NCBI RefSeq assembly: GCF_047948215.1
Contig: NC_134456.1
Span: 63,135,529 to 63,199,528, forward strand
Direction of reading: 5' to 3'
Length of the DNA: 64,000 bases
Origin: Lycorma delicatula
Taxonomy: Eukaryota > Arthropoda > Insecta > Hemiptera > Fulgoridae
Under the pieces are notes generated by a model. The model searched no databases. It was not told the DNA's origin and was given only the letters and a program-made list of their open reading frames with translations. Made by a program: the position numbers and the translations under genes. This document shows, one piece after another, positions 48,371 to 60,560 of this stretch; within the stretch, counting starts at the first letter, position 1; each line of letters opens with the position of its first letter.

Positions 48371-48479
48371 AACTTGGTTTATGCACCATCCCCGATTTGT
48401 TCGGAGCACCGGTCCGAGTTTTGAACTTCACCCCGCAGTTCGCAAGTTTTAAACTTCACCTCCCGGAGCGGAACGGTGA

Positions 48480-50222
48480 ATGGAATCAAATGAAAGTGAA
48501 ATTCCAGTTGCTGGTGTAGATGTTTCATTGTTACCACCTAATAATGCTACAGATGACGTTACAGATGAGGACTCCGGTGATGAAAAAGTCCCGATTATCG
48601 ACAATATGCCAACCAATCAGTTAAATGCACCGGCCTTACTTGTCCCATCCGCTGAGGTTCTTGCGGCAACATCTTCAACGTCAGTTGCGTTAACATCTGA
48701 ACTTTCTATTCAGCACCCTAAAAGAAGGCGTCAGTCCACTGTTAGTCTATCTGAAGGTGCAAATTCAAGAGAAGTTCATGAAGGGAAGTGGATAAAACAG
48801 TCCCTTGCAGTACATCCTAGTAGCTGGCCAATGCTTTGCACAGTTAAATGTCAGGATAAAACACCACTAAAGTATTTTCAACTTTTCTTTGATGATGATG
48901 ATGCAATCAGTATGATGGTCAAGTACAGAAATCAGAATGCTGCAAAAAGGAACTGGATTGGAGACTCCACGGAAAATGAGATGATATGTTTCATTGCAAT
49001 ATTACTTCTGAGTGGATATGTTGTTTTGCCAAGAAAAGACATGTACTGTGAGACGTCAAATGATGCTCATAACATACTGGTATCAGAGGAAATGTCCAGA
49101 GGCAGATTCAAGTTCATCATGGCAAATATTCATGTTTGCAATAATGACGAACTTGACAAAAATGACAAGTTTGCCAAAGTCAGGCCACTTTTGGAAGTAA
49201 CAAATGAGAAGTGCTTGGATTTTACTCCTTTCAAGTAAGAACATTCCGTAGACGAGAGCATGGTTCCGAAGTTTTGACATCACGACACAAAACAATTTAT
49301 CCGAAATAAGCCTATTAGATATAGATTCAAATTCCGGTGTGGTGGTCCAAGTAATGGGTATTTGTCATGGCAACCATATCAGGAAGCTGGTACATTGCCA
49401 GAAAAATATGCCGACAAAGGTCTAGGATATGCTGTTGTCATGACATACGTAGACAAACTGCGTGAGTTGCCATGCAGAATACGTTTTGACAACTTTTTCA
49501 CTTCAGTTCCTGTTTTAAGTGACTTGAATAAAGGAAATGTTCAATAAGGAAGAACAATAACGAATAATAAGGAAGAACCGAATTAGTTGTTACTTACCTA
49601 TGGTTGAATTAAAGAAAGAGCCAAGAGGAACTTATCATTTTAGGTCAAACAACTCCGCCAATGTATTTGTTGTATGGAATGATAACAGCACAGTTTTTTC
49701 TGGCACGTAATTTTGACAGTGTACATTCCATTCGTCAGGTTGGACGTTACTCTCAGCAACAGAGAAAGCGAATTTCAGTTTCACAGCCACGTGCAATCCG
49801 GAATTCCAATTTACACATGGGTGGCATCGACAGAACTGATCAAAACATTTTTCTTTATCGAGTTACAATCAGGGGAAAGAAGTGGTATTTTCCAATAATT
49901 GCATACCTGCTTGATGTTGCAGAACATAATTCCTGGCAGTTATATAGGCGAGATGGTGGAAGATTGGATCACCTAGCATTTCGTCGACAAATCGTCACTA
50001 CAATACTCGAATCAAATCGACAAATTGTGTCTCGAAGGGGACGACCATCTCGTACATCAAAAGTGGAGTCTAGGTTCGACGGAATGGAGCATTATGTGGC
50101 AGATTTACCTTCAGAAGTCCACACAGGGAAAAAGAAACAATTACAATGCCGGTTGTGCAAGTAAAAGTGTACCACACAGTGTATAAAGTGTTCTTCATGT
50201 GTCGTGTTTCATCGGTTACTGT
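48480..50222 (+). pseudogene. piggyBac-type transposase pseudogene (second lineage)
   Basis: N-terminal ORF at 48480-49238 starts MESNESEIPVAGVDVSLLPP and has the acidic N-terminal region, then PLKYFQLFFDDDD and NEMICFIAILLLSGYVVLP of the piggyBac dimerisation/DDE region. After a stop and frameshifts come SVDESMVPKF (first catalytic Asp block), GYAVVMTYVDKLRELPCRIR, FDNFFTSVP (second Asp block), then MGGIDRTDQNIFLYRVTIRG with KKWYFPIIAYLLDVAEHNSW, and a C-terminal Cys-rich stretch from QCRLCK onward. Three catalytic-region motifs persist. At least four disruptions make it inactive. Confidence 0.85.
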
Positions 50223-50645
50223 ACAAAATAAAGCCATAACTTATTTACATAATTTCATACTGCAAAGTAATTTTCATATTGCACAAGAACAAAGTGTAAA
50301 CTCGATACATAGTGTTCAAAATTAAAAAAAATATTTATGTTAATTTTTATTGTACGTCCATTGTACTGTATTTTATTGTTTGTGCCAAAACTTCATATTT
50401 TTATAATAAATACAGTGTACAAATTTTAAACTTGTTTATTGTATGTCCATTGTATGTACTGTATCTGTCAAAAGAATGGAAATAAAGAATATTCATTATA
50501 CATGCTGTATATTAGGCTGCAATCCTTCTGGAAGGATGGCCAATATTTTGAAAACTATAACTTAAACAAAATAAATATTATAATTTGTAAAACATAGTAA
50601 CACTATTGGAATCTATTATCCAAGAAATTACCAAATTTAAAAAAA

Positions 50646-50669
50646 TGTATTCAGCCGTATCTGGGTTAA
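50646..50669. mobile_element. Candidate right terminus of the piggyBac (TTAA)
   Basis: Read on the minus strand, TTAA at 50666-50669 is followed by CCCAGATACGGCTGAA. PiggyBac ends begin CCC directly after TTAA, so this is a plausible terminus. No matching left end was seen near 48.3-48.5 kb, where LINE sequence abuts. Confidence 0.4.
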
Positions 50670-53589
50670 AAGTTTGTGTTTTAAACAATTTTCAACATAC
50701 TGGTATTCTGATTTATATTAAAAATGTGAACGTACTTGTATAAACTTCAGATAAAAAAATAAATATCCCTGCGCTCCAGGGAGCTTTAGTTGATGTTCGT
50801 TAGTCTTTTTATGTCGTTTTTCTGCATTATTTTTCTTATTATTTCATTTCACACAAGTTTATCACCTTTTTCGTTTTTTTAGATACTGTTTTTTTTTTTT
50901 TTTATTTCTTACTGGTGGCATTTTTATTCGACTAAGCTATTTTAAATAAACAGATTTCTTCATAAAACTAAAACTAAGTTAGGATCTGGTTGAGAAAAGA
51001 ATGTTTGCAATTGGGGAAGAGAATGTTTGAAAATTACGATTGAGAGAATGGTAGATGGAGAAAAGAAAAGAGGAATAAATTGATATCAAATGATACGATT
51101 CAATTTAAATCGGATGAAGGTATGATAACACGAAGAGACTATGAACTATGACTATGAGACTATGTTGGTTTGTAACGTGAAAACCTACCGGCTATGTTGG
51201 GATGAAGTTGCCAGAAGAGAGGAAAGAATTGATTGATTGATTTCATAAAACGCATTAAAAACTAAAGTTTTGTTCAGTTGTTTTTTATGTTTCTATATTC
51301 TGGATACCGCTCAAAATTTAGGCTTGTAAGTTGTAAGAATGTTTTTAATTTAGATTCAACTTCAAAATTCGAAATTTTTGAAAGAATTAAAAAAACATTG
51401 GTTTTTATTTTTTACTGTGTATTTTTTTTAATATTTAGACTTCTTTCTCAGTGTGTTACTCTTTGACAGTATAAATAAATATAGTAAATAAGCCTACGCT
51501 ATCAGTCGGATGCAGCTTTTAATCTCATTCAGTTAACCCATTTGTCTGAATCTTTGTTAGGGTTTCCAACTTTTTTTTACAGTTTAATTCTATTCTGATA
51601 ATGATAATTGCTGAGCGATTAAATCAAAACTGCTTGATATAATTAAATAGTAAAATAAGTCTGCATATTTTGATATATTTGTTCATATATTACATGTTTT
51701 TAAATTCGTCCAGTGTTCTATTAGATTATTACATTTTTAAATTCATATTACGACATTATGTAATATTTGACTTGGACTGTTCTAGAGGCTTGGAAACTTT
51801 AAGACAAATGAACGACGGAAATTAATTGCACAATGCCAACTTGACTAGTAAAATTACATTTTAAGAATTCATAACGAGACGTCTTCTCTCATTCTCATTA
51901 TTAAACTCTTCCGATTCAACCAAGATGGAACTATTTTTAATTAAAAAGACTGTTTTTGAATTGCTGAAAGAAGGTAGGTGGGGGAGAAGAGGTTTGAATA
52001 CTTGCAAAATTGCCTGTGCTTAGTGGACTTTGAAAACAATTGGCTTGCACCAAGTTGGCCCTGCTATTGTTCTATTATTCTCTTTTAAATAAAACATGTA
52101 CTCACACACACGCGCACACACAATACTCACTTCCATATACAGTTTCTTTTCTTTTCTTAAAATAGATATTAATCTAGGAAAAATATTGTTTCTATTACTA
52201 GTACTATCAGTAATGATATTTTTAATAAATTAATTTTAAATGCTTTTAAAATAGTGAAAAATGTATTTTAAATTATGAGAACTTTGAATAAAAATCTACT
52301 TTTCCGTTGTATTATCCTTTCTTCGCAGATATTTCTTTTAACTACAGGTAGTTTGCCTCTACAACAGAATATCATCAATTAAACTTATCTAGACTCAGAT
52401 TGGCAAATCCTAACGGAGTGATATTCGAACTCGAGTGCTTGTATTGTGATTTTACTAATATTATGATATGAACACTAATGTAAAGTTCTCTTACCTAAAT
52501 TTGAACTTGAGACCTATATTATCAGGGAATTAAAACCTGTGCAGTAATATAGTTGGGCACTAATCCTGCTGACACATTTTTTCCAGTTTCTTCCAGGAGT
52601 GTAACAGCAACTACAGAATGTTAGATAAGCAATTATTACCTTAACTCTGTTCATTACGAAAGGCGTGAATAAAAAAAATTCGAAGCTTGGATCACGGAAT
52701 CGCAGATTATCTTTTTAAATATTTGAAAAATTTTAATACGAAACCCATGTTAAATTTTTATTAAACTTGTAAAAACCTAACATTCAGTAAAATAAAATTA
52801 ATGATATAAATAAATTAAAATTAGTTTAATTTAATTAAATAAAAGAAACATTTTAATAAAACAAAAACATTTCAAATGTGACTTTTTTATTAAGATAAAT
52901 ACATATTCGCATGGTCGCGGTTCGACAAGGGTATTTGGAGATAGCATACGTAAAAATTCTTACAAGTACAATCTATTTATTCTTAAATATCTTATAAGGC
53001 AAAAAATAAATCAGTTATAAATAGTAAAATACAATTCCGATTTTACTATAAACCTTACAATAGATAATACTAATTAATATATAACGAGGGGAACCGTACT
53101 GTTCCACAACATCAGTAATTAAATTTACTTAAAATAAATAATTTACTATACGGTTCATAAAACTCCCTTCCAAACAACACTAGCTGTGCGTCGATCCTTA
53201 GGTTTTTATTTTCAAATTTTTAAAAGATTTTTCGATTTTTGAAAATCGTATCACACTTCATGTCATAAGTACATATACGTTGCATTTAAAGTGGTACAGT
53301 TGCTATGCCATTTCTCAGTCGTTAAACTAATTAGAGAGCATACATACGTGCTTTCTTATTGTTTAATTTAATTAACGTTTTCTCAAAACGTTTTTAGGAA
53401 TTGAGTGATCGAAGTCGATATTGGTTAATTTGATGGTACTTGACGTGGTGAGTGTTTTAAAATCCTATAAAAAGGAATTCTATATCTTAATTAGCAACTA
53501 AAAAATATTTCAGCAACCATTGAGGTAAGGATTTGAGTATGAGAGAATCTATGTCAACTTAAAACTCCTCTCGTAATTGTGTGAGCTAG
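50670..53589. other. Unassigned AT-rich region
   Basis: No credible gene. At 51000-51240 a stretch (GAGAGAATGGTAGATGGAGA) faintly resembles the C-terminal end of RTE/CR1-type ORF2, too weak to call. At 52400-52600 there is a tRNA-SINE-like look without clear boxes. Confidence 0.5.
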
Positions 53590-54117
53590 GTTCAAGCTCT
53601 GTGTAAGATTCTGTGTGCATTTTTTTTGAAAAAAAAGCTCTTGAAATATCAGGAAAAAGAAAGGCCAGGTCGGAAATCGTTGAGCGACGATCCTTTCTGA
53701 TTTCATCATCGACTCATTTCAACAAGTTCTCGATGATTATCGAGGCCCTTCCCGAACGTTCTTCATCGTGCACATTGATTCTGTTATTTCTAAACCGTTC
53801 ACACCATCTTCGGACGTTTCTTTCATTCATTACATTATCATCAAACACAGCAACCAGCTGCCTATGAATTTCAGCCGGCTTAATGTTTTGATGGCTTTAA
53901 AAAACGTTTACTCCACGTATTTCACAATCGGCGGCAACATCGATTTTCCTATTAATTTTATAATGTAATAACTCACACTTAATCAAAGATACTAAAATGC
54001 GACAACTTACAGACAACAATGCAGTGTGTACATTACTAGCGTGGCAATAAATGATAGGTTCACCAACCTTAAGGAGAGAAATTTCTCAGCGGTCGTTACT
54101 TTAGAGATATCCCTCGT
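53590..54117 (-). pseudogene. mariner 5' half: TIR plus transposase N-terminus
   Basis: On the minus strand the end TACGAGGGATATCTCTAAAG at 54117 is a mariner-type terminal repeat. The transposase HTH part follows: AEIHRQLVAVFDDNVMNERN, VRRWCERFRNNRINVHDEER and VDDEIRKDRRSTISDL, open over about 85 codons in one frame. The catalytic domain and the other terminus are absent. A jockey-like LINE tail is joined directly to the terminal repeat. Confidence 0.75.
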
Positions 54118-54121
54118 AATA

Positions 54122-56283
54122 ATAATTTTTTTTTTTTTTTAATTTTATTTGCCTTGTTTGTGCAACAGAACAGTTACAAAACCTTTGTATGCCGCACAAT
54201 ATCACATAAAGTCACAAAAGAACAGCCACAAGTCAACAACCCACATATAAATTAAAAATACAATATTCAAAACACAATAATAATAATAATAATAACAATT
54301 ATACAGTCAAATACAAAAAATAATTAGAACTTTAAAAACGGTAGCTACGGAGTGATAATAAAAACACATAGATGAAAACATACAAAAACAAAAAGACAAC
54401 ATTACTAATACATTCCAAATAAAACAAGTTATAAGCAATAATCCTTAAAAAAACAACAATAATTTTAAAATCATGAAAGTGAGCATCACACCAAGGACAA
54501 TGATCCATCGCCACGTAACCCTCTCAAATTTTTAACGAAGGTTGCCTCGTCTTCCCAAAAGCGTAGCTTATCCTGGAACTCCACTGCAACACTGGTACAC
54601 CGCTCAATCGGAGACACGGTGGAACCAACCGGCGTCACAAATTGCCTAAAAGACCTCACTGACCTGGCCTGGTTCCGCAAGACAAGATGATAACGCGTCG
54701 GAAGTCTGTTGTGCAGAGCTTTATAAAAGAAAACCAAGTCAAAGTACGTTCTTCTATCAGATAACCTGGAAAGGCCTAATTGCCTCAACATATCCTCTCT
54801 ACTAGCACCAAAAAAACAATCTCCAAACTTAAAACGCATCCAGTTCAAGAACCTATACTGAACACCCTCAACCAGATCAGAGGCAAAACGTCGTGTACTA
54901 TTCCACACCACGGTCGAGTACTCCAAGCGACTCCTCACCAAAGACTTGTACAGCAGGTTACAAGTGGAAATACTGCTAAACCGTCCACAAATCCAAAGGA
55001 CAAGACCAAGGTCACGGCGTGCTTTATTGACAATCCGAGCAACATATTCGTGAAAATACAACTTCGTGTCAAATAAAACCCCGAAGTCCTCAACCAATGT
55101 CTCAGCGACAATAACGTGCGTACCAATCCTATAGCTGAAAACAGAGCTCGACGTCTTACGAGACAGTCAAATGTTTGGTCTTCCGAAAATTCAAGGGCAT
55201 ACAATTGCGGTCAGCCCACTCAACAACCTTGTTAATATTCAATTGTAGCAACAGGTGATCCATACTATTTCTGATAGGACAATATACTTTGACGTCATCC
55301 GCAAACATCTGAAAATTGCACGTCAAAAGATCCCCGATATCATTTATAAAAATAATAAAAAGAAGGGGACCCAAAACAGAGCCTTGCGGCACTCCAGACT
55401 TAGCCAAGAAGGATTCCTCAGACATCTGTCCACCAAAACGAACCGAAAAACGCCTGTCACGAAGATAAGAGGATAGCCAATCATTAAAACGATCGCTGAA
55501 GCCGAAGCCCTTGGTCTTTGTTAACAACAAATGATGGGGTATCTTGTCAAAAGCTTTGGTAAAATCAAAATATATCACATCTACTTGACCCCTATGCTCA
55601 ATTGCATTAACTGAATCCTGCAAAAAGGCGGCCAAATTAGAAGCTGGTGAACGACCTTTAATAAATCCATGCTGAAATGACGACAACATCGGGAGAACAT
55701 GGTCATAAACATGTCTAAATAGAATCCTCTCGAAGACGTTGGAAAAAGTACCGATGATAGAAATAGGCCTGAAATTATCCAGGGAAGGGATACCAGGCTT
55801 AGGTATAGGAGTAACAACTGCGTGTTTCCATAGGGACGGAAAAGAAGAAGACGACAAGCTCCAATTAAACAGGGAAGCCAGGATAGGAGAATCAATCTCA
55901 TTCAAACCTTTGATAACAAACGCAGGAATCCGATCCAAGCCGACCGCCGATCTAGCGTTAAGAATTCTTATAGCACTGGATACGTCAGAAGATGAAACCA
56001 TCGGAATGTCAAGAATCTGATGGCTGTTGATACAGGCGCCACCAGATGTAGTCTGCGTAGGAAAGTCCTGGTATACTGATTGAAAATATTCACCAAAATA
56101 CTGACAACTCAACCAAGGATCAGAAATAGTCCGCCCATCGACAATAGGGGCTGGAGTCCTTACATAGTTAGACTTCTGTCGAGAAATATATTTCCAAAAA
56201 TTCCTCGGATTAGAACAAAGGTCAGATTCACACTTCCGAGCCCAAACCACTCTGGCATCTGCTATCGCATACTTAACATCTCT
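54122..56283 (-). mobile_element. Jockey/CR1-like LINE, nearly intact ORF2 3' part
   Basis: On the minus strand it begins abruptly in the ORF2 linker at 56283 (5' truncation), runs through RT to a stop at 54486, then a 340-bp 3' UTR and a poly(A) tail (T run at about 54127-54140 on +). ATTATT repeats occur at both borders, consistent with insertion into a TTA repeat. Confidence 0.85.
54486..56283 (-). pseudogene. LINE RT ORF2, single frameshift
   Basis: Two long frames, 55156-56283 and 54486-55150, overlap with one 1-base frameshift near 55165 (after KTKHLTVS). Motifs: RSAVGLDRIPAFVIKGLNEI, DNFRPISIIGTFSNVFERIL, HGFIKGRSPASNLAAFLQDS, VIYFDFTKAFDKIPHHLLL, KSGVPQGSVLGPLLFIIFIN and the catalytic FADDVKVYC. 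The C-terminal thumb includes YKSLVRSRLEYSTVVWN and FYKALHNRLPTRYHLVL. The pattern fits the jockey/CR1 group. With only one lesion in about 600 codons this is one of the youngest elements here. The endonuclease is missing by truncation. Confidence 0.9.
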
Positions 56284-56309
56284 ATTATTATTATTATTAT
56301 TATTATTAG
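56284..56309. repeat. TTA trinucleotide repeat at a LINE/LINE junction
   Basis: About eight TTA units separating the 5' edge of the minus-strand LINE from a plus-strand LINE fragment. Similar ATTATTATT sequence borders the LINE tail at 54118-54127. Confidence 0.8.
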
Positions 56310-57370
56310 AAAGAAAAGAGCGTATAACGCCTTCAAGAAACGTCCTACCCTACAAAATCTTATTGCCTTTAAAAAATACAGGGTGTATGCAAAACGTCTC
56401 ATGATTGACTCAAAGAAACGATTTTGGCAGCAATACGTGTCATCCATCGACAGAACCACTACTGCGTCAGATGTTTGGAGGAAAGTGAAGGCGATTTGTG
56501 GGCGTAAAAATTTTGCGCCCATAACTAGCCTTCAAGATGAAGATGGAATTAAGGACACTCCAAACGAAATCGCAGAGCTATTATCCAATCACTTTGAGAA
56601 AGCCAGCAAAACGGCCAATTACGAGGAAGGTTTTCGGACCAAAAAAGAAGAACTCGAAGGTCTACTAAACTTTAGAACTGAGTATAATTACTCATATAAT
56701 GTACCATTTAAAATGGAAGAATTCACGAAAGCGTTGGAAAAATCAGGTAACACAGCTGCTGGTCCGGATGAAATCCATTATAATATGATCAGGCAGCTGA
56801 ATACCACTGCAAAACGCAGATTATTAGAACTTTAAAATCAAATATGGCGGGATGGAATGTACCCGCAGCAGTGGAAAAAAGCTCATGTTGTTCCAGTACC
56901 AAAGAAAAATAAAAATTTAACAGATCCCAATAGCTACCGTCCTATTTCCTTGACGTGTGCTATGGGAAAAATACTGGAAAAAATTATTAATAATCGACTC
57001 GTCTGGGTTTTAGAAAAAGAAAACCTGATATCACCATATCAAGCAGGTTTTCGACAGTACCATTCCACCACCGATCAAATGATCAGCTTAGAGGACGTTA
57101 TATATAACAGCTTTATTACAACATTGTGTCGGAGTCTTCTTTGATCTTCAGAAGGCTTTCGATATGACCTGGCGTCATGGTTAATGCTCCAGATACATGA
57201 ATGGGGCATTCGTGGAAATCTGCCAGTCTTACTGAGCAACTGTATGAATGACCGTACTTTCCAAGTACGAGTCAATAGCGAATATTCATCTGTAAGAAAT
57301 TTGGAAAATGGCATACCACAAGGTTTGCCGTTGAGCGGTACCTTGTTTACCATTGCCATTAATAAATTGA
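56309..57370 (+). pseudogene. LINE RT fragment (jockey/I-like), plus strand
   Basis: Plus-strand ORF2 piece in three frames. It opens in the linker (KKRAYNAFKKRPTLQNLIAF) and has GNTAAGPDEIHYNMIRQL, then WKKAHVVPVPKKNKNLTDPN followed by SYRPISLTCAMGKILEKIIN, QAGFRQYHSTTDQ, FFDLQKAFDM and GIPQGLPLSGTLFTIAINKL. A stop lies at 56833-56835, with frameshifts near 57130 and 57180. It ends just before the catalytic YADD, at a junction with a gag-type segment. Confidence 0.8.
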
Positions 57371-58193
57371 TATGTATATGTGGAGAGAAAACACATGAGG
57401 GGGCCCATGTAAAGACCCTCCAACCTGCGTTAATTGTAAAGGGCATCACAATTTTCGTTCAAGAAACTGCCCTACATATAAATTAGAAACAGCCGTTCAG
57501 GAAGTTAAAACGCTTCAGAAGGTCAGTTATCCTGAAGCGACAAAGATTGAAAGAATCGTTGATTCAAAGATTGAGTCGACTCATCAGAGAAAACAAAGTA
57601 AAGATGAGAAGGCTCATCCCCGGACTGACGCCGTTGACATGAGAGACCCACCAGCGCCGTTTAAAAAACCAACTAAATCTGCGATTGTAAAGTCACCAAC
57701 ATGCGTAAAAATTAAAAATCTTGATTTATCTGACGGAGAGAAACAGATCACTCCGTCATGTAGTCACAAACCAAAAGAAATTGTGAAAAGAAAATCTGAC
57801 TCTACTGAAATGAAGGTGCAAGTTATTATAGAAAAAGCACCAGACGCAGATGAAATAAAAACTGCAATAATGGAGCCTCCAAAAGCTCAAAGAATAGCTT
57901 CAGCGAGAGCATCTATTGCAGCTGGACCCAGCACTGCAGTAGAGGTAGAATCCAGTTCATCAGCCGCGGAAAGTGCATCGCTTGCTAGTTTAGATTCAAT
58001 AGCAACGATGCTAACTGCACCAACGATGTTTTTGCCTCCTGACGTCAGCCGCAGAACGTCACTGGCATCGGAAAGAGAGGAAGACGATGCCATGTCTGCG
58101 GCCTCAGATACGCTGTCATCAGAGGTTGAGGCCGTCAGAAGAATGGAGAAACGATGCAAGAAAGGATGGCCGAAAGGAAAGCCTAGAAAGTAA
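57366..58193 (+). pseudogene. LINE ORF1 (gag-like) C-terminal part with zinc knuckles
   Basis: Begins in a CCHC knuckle (CICGEKTHEGAH), then after a frameshift reads CVNCKGHHNFRSRNCPTYK, a second knuckle, and continues in one frame for about 250 codons to KRCKKGWPKGKPRK and TAA at 58191-58193. The region after the knuckles is Ser/Ala/Glu-rich and disordered in character. Paired knuckles followed by a long tail are typical of ORF1 proteins in I/jockey/R1-type LINEs. Only the C-terminal part is present, and nothing I recognise as ORF2 follows. Confidence 0.75.
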
Positions 58194-58384
58194 TATTCTG
58201 GATTCGAAGTTATAGAAGAACGTAAAATTTTTGAACTAAAGCTAAGAATGATTTTGAGCAGAATCTTTCTAAACTTATGAGTAATAGTGTGTTTGAAAAA
58301 ATTAATATTGTACATATAGTGGATATTTACATTAAGTGATGTACAAACTGAAATCAAGTAGAAAAATTAGTAGCAGATCTGATT

Positions 58385-59030
58385 TTTTAAGATAGAACTA
58401 CATATACTGAGAATCTATATAAGATTCATATGGGAAAATCATTGTTGTACTTAAGCCAATATATGTTGGAATGAGGGCATTAGATATTTCAAAGTATTTA
58501 ACGTATGAATTTCACTGTATTATGAATAAAAATATTTAGAAACTATAAAGTTACTGTAACATAAATGAACTCCCTTATTTATCAAACCAAAACTTATCAC
58601 TTGTACCAAGATTTAAAACAAATGTCAGATTATTTTGATATTTCAAAGTATGCTGATGATAATGGGTGTGGTTTACATAGAGCGAACAAAAAGATAAGGA
58701 GAAGAGGAAAAGGTTGGTTAGATGAAAACGAACTCGGTCGTGAGATTATTCGAGAATTTATTGATTTGAGATCGAAAATATGAAGCAGTTTTCAAGATTA
58801 TGAGAAGAAAAAATTAGGTGTTGAAAAGATGTGGGGTAGAAAATGAAATAATTTTCCAAGATTATGAGGAATGTCTCTTCAAGAAATAATAAAACATATA
58901 AACCTAATCAGAAATTACAACCATAACATTTGTGTTATAGGAATGAATAAGAAAACTCTCTCACTAATGATGACAAAAGATTTGTACAAGAAGATGGAAT
59001 AAATTCTTACCATGGATACACTATAGGTCC
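58385..59030 (+). pseudogene. Polinton-type protein-primed DNA polymerase B, C-terminal fragment
   Basis: Three consecutive frames carry the C-terminal palm/thumb of Polinton/adintovirus-like PolB. First TENLYKIHMGKSLLY and PIYVGMRALDISKYLTYEFH. Then, where the family has the DTDS catalytic motif, the sequence reads stop-MNS followed by LIYQTKTYHLYQDLKQMSDY, FDISKYADD and, before the next stop, REFIDLRSKI (ORF 58565-58783). Then IIFQDYEECLFKK near 58850. Both catalytic Asp codons of the motif are altered, so this is dead. The KPIYVGM..LD.SK and EFIGLRSKMY-like blocks make the assignment fairly firm; the exact group (Polinton or related virus) is not settled. Confidence 0.7.
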
Positions 59031-59126
59031 AGCCGACTATTGTAGGCATGTCATTGAACTTCCTCCACTACAAGTTTAGTGTGAGCTAAACTGCGATGCT
59101 ATAGAGTGTTTGTATTTTTTTTCAAA

Positions 59127-60490
59127 ATGTGTGACAAACTAAAAAATTCCGCCAAATGTAAAGTGCGTAGTGAGATTCGGTTTTTGAATGCAAAAACATC
59201 CCGGCTCATTCATATTTACAGATAAATAAAGAAAATTTATGGTGATGTGTGATGAATGAAACACTGGTTAAGAAATTTGCAATTGTATCTAGCGAGGGAC
59301 GAACAAATGTGAATGATGACGAACGTTCTTGTCGATCATCCTTCTTCAGTGAACACAAGAAAAAAGTTGATGGAAAAGTGTAGGAGGAGAGACATTTTAT
59401 GTTTAATGGTTTACATAGTTTCTTTTCTGAAATTTCAATAGCTTTATTTTCATGAAATTATTACTATTCACCTGGTTTACAAGAAAAATTGGTTGGTTCC
59501 AAATGGTTACTTCGATTATTGTCCGATTATTACAAAAACCAGAGAGTGGAAGCTGCTTTGACATTTCTCATTGTTATGCTCAAGAACTGTCTTATTATGT
59601 TTATTAACTGTGTTAGTGAAAAGAGGTAGTGATGATATCATGGTCGAAAACCGAATACTGGGCAATGTTGGGCTACAATTTTGCATGTGGGTAAAGTGTT
59701 GATTAGTGTTTAGAAGAAATAATTTCAGGTTTTGGAGAGGATTGCCCTTATTGTACAACAATATTTAGGTGGTACAATGAGTTTTGGTCTTGGCTGCTCT
59801 GGGAGATCACATTCAACTTACAAAGCTTTGTACTCTTTGGGTGTCGCATAACTTGACCGACAATCAGACAGGACATCGTGTTTCATGGTGGCAAGAAATG
59901 CTGAAAATAGGAAATCTCCCTTTATGAACAGAATTGTATTAGGTGACGAAACTTAGCTGTACTTCTCTGATGTCCTGACCAAGACTCAGAAGAAAGCGTG
60001 GGTGTTTGAAGATGAGAGACCCCATGGCTATTCAAAAATCCAGATCTGTGAAGAAGAAATTGGTATCTGTATTTTTTTATTGGGAGAAGAGTTTTAGAGT
60101 GAGTTATATTGTAAACTCAGAAGACAGTTACAGGGAAGTGGTGTACTGAGGAATGCCTGTGTGAAGTATTGAACCTCTCAAAGAAGCTGTGCCCAAACTC
60201 AAAGTGGACAAATAATCATTTCTTCACTATGATAATTCTCCACTGCAGCACTCCAAAGCTTGCTCTGAGTATTTGGCCAGCACTGACTGAACTGTTAAGA
60301 GCACCCTCCCTACAGTCCTGATTTCATTCCAAGTGATTTTGCACTGTTATCCCAGGTGAAGAACAGACTGAAAGGGAGGCAATGATGACCTCCTAAGGGT
60401 TTGGGACGATGAGTGTGGCCAGATCTCCATCAAAACATGGTAGGGTTATTTTGAAGACTGGTTTTGAAGGATGGAGAAATATATAATAAA
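59127..60490 (+). pseudogene. mariner-like transposase pseudogene
   Basis: Starts MCDKLKNSAKCKVRSEIRFL and keeps EGRTNVNDDERS (HTH linker), LLSDYYKNQRVEAALTFL, VLGDET-LYFSD (first catalytic Asp present), and PPYSPDFIPSDFALLSQVKN with RLKGRQ at the C-terminal catalytic block. Many stops and frameshifts. Terminal repeats were not found. It is a third mariner lineage, distinct from those at 5074 and 8880. Confidence 0.75.
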
Positions 60491-60559
60491 GTTGTATTGC
60501 AAAACTTTCCTAGTGCCCTTTATATATATATATTTTATACACTTTTTTTATGTGTAAAG

Positions 60560-60560
<1 letters not shown>

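Noticed and set aside
53568..53575. CCTCTCGTA as the second terminal repeat of the mariner fragment at 53590-54117
   Set aside because: It is in the same orientation as the right-end CCCTCGTA rather than inverted, so it cannot be the partner terminus.
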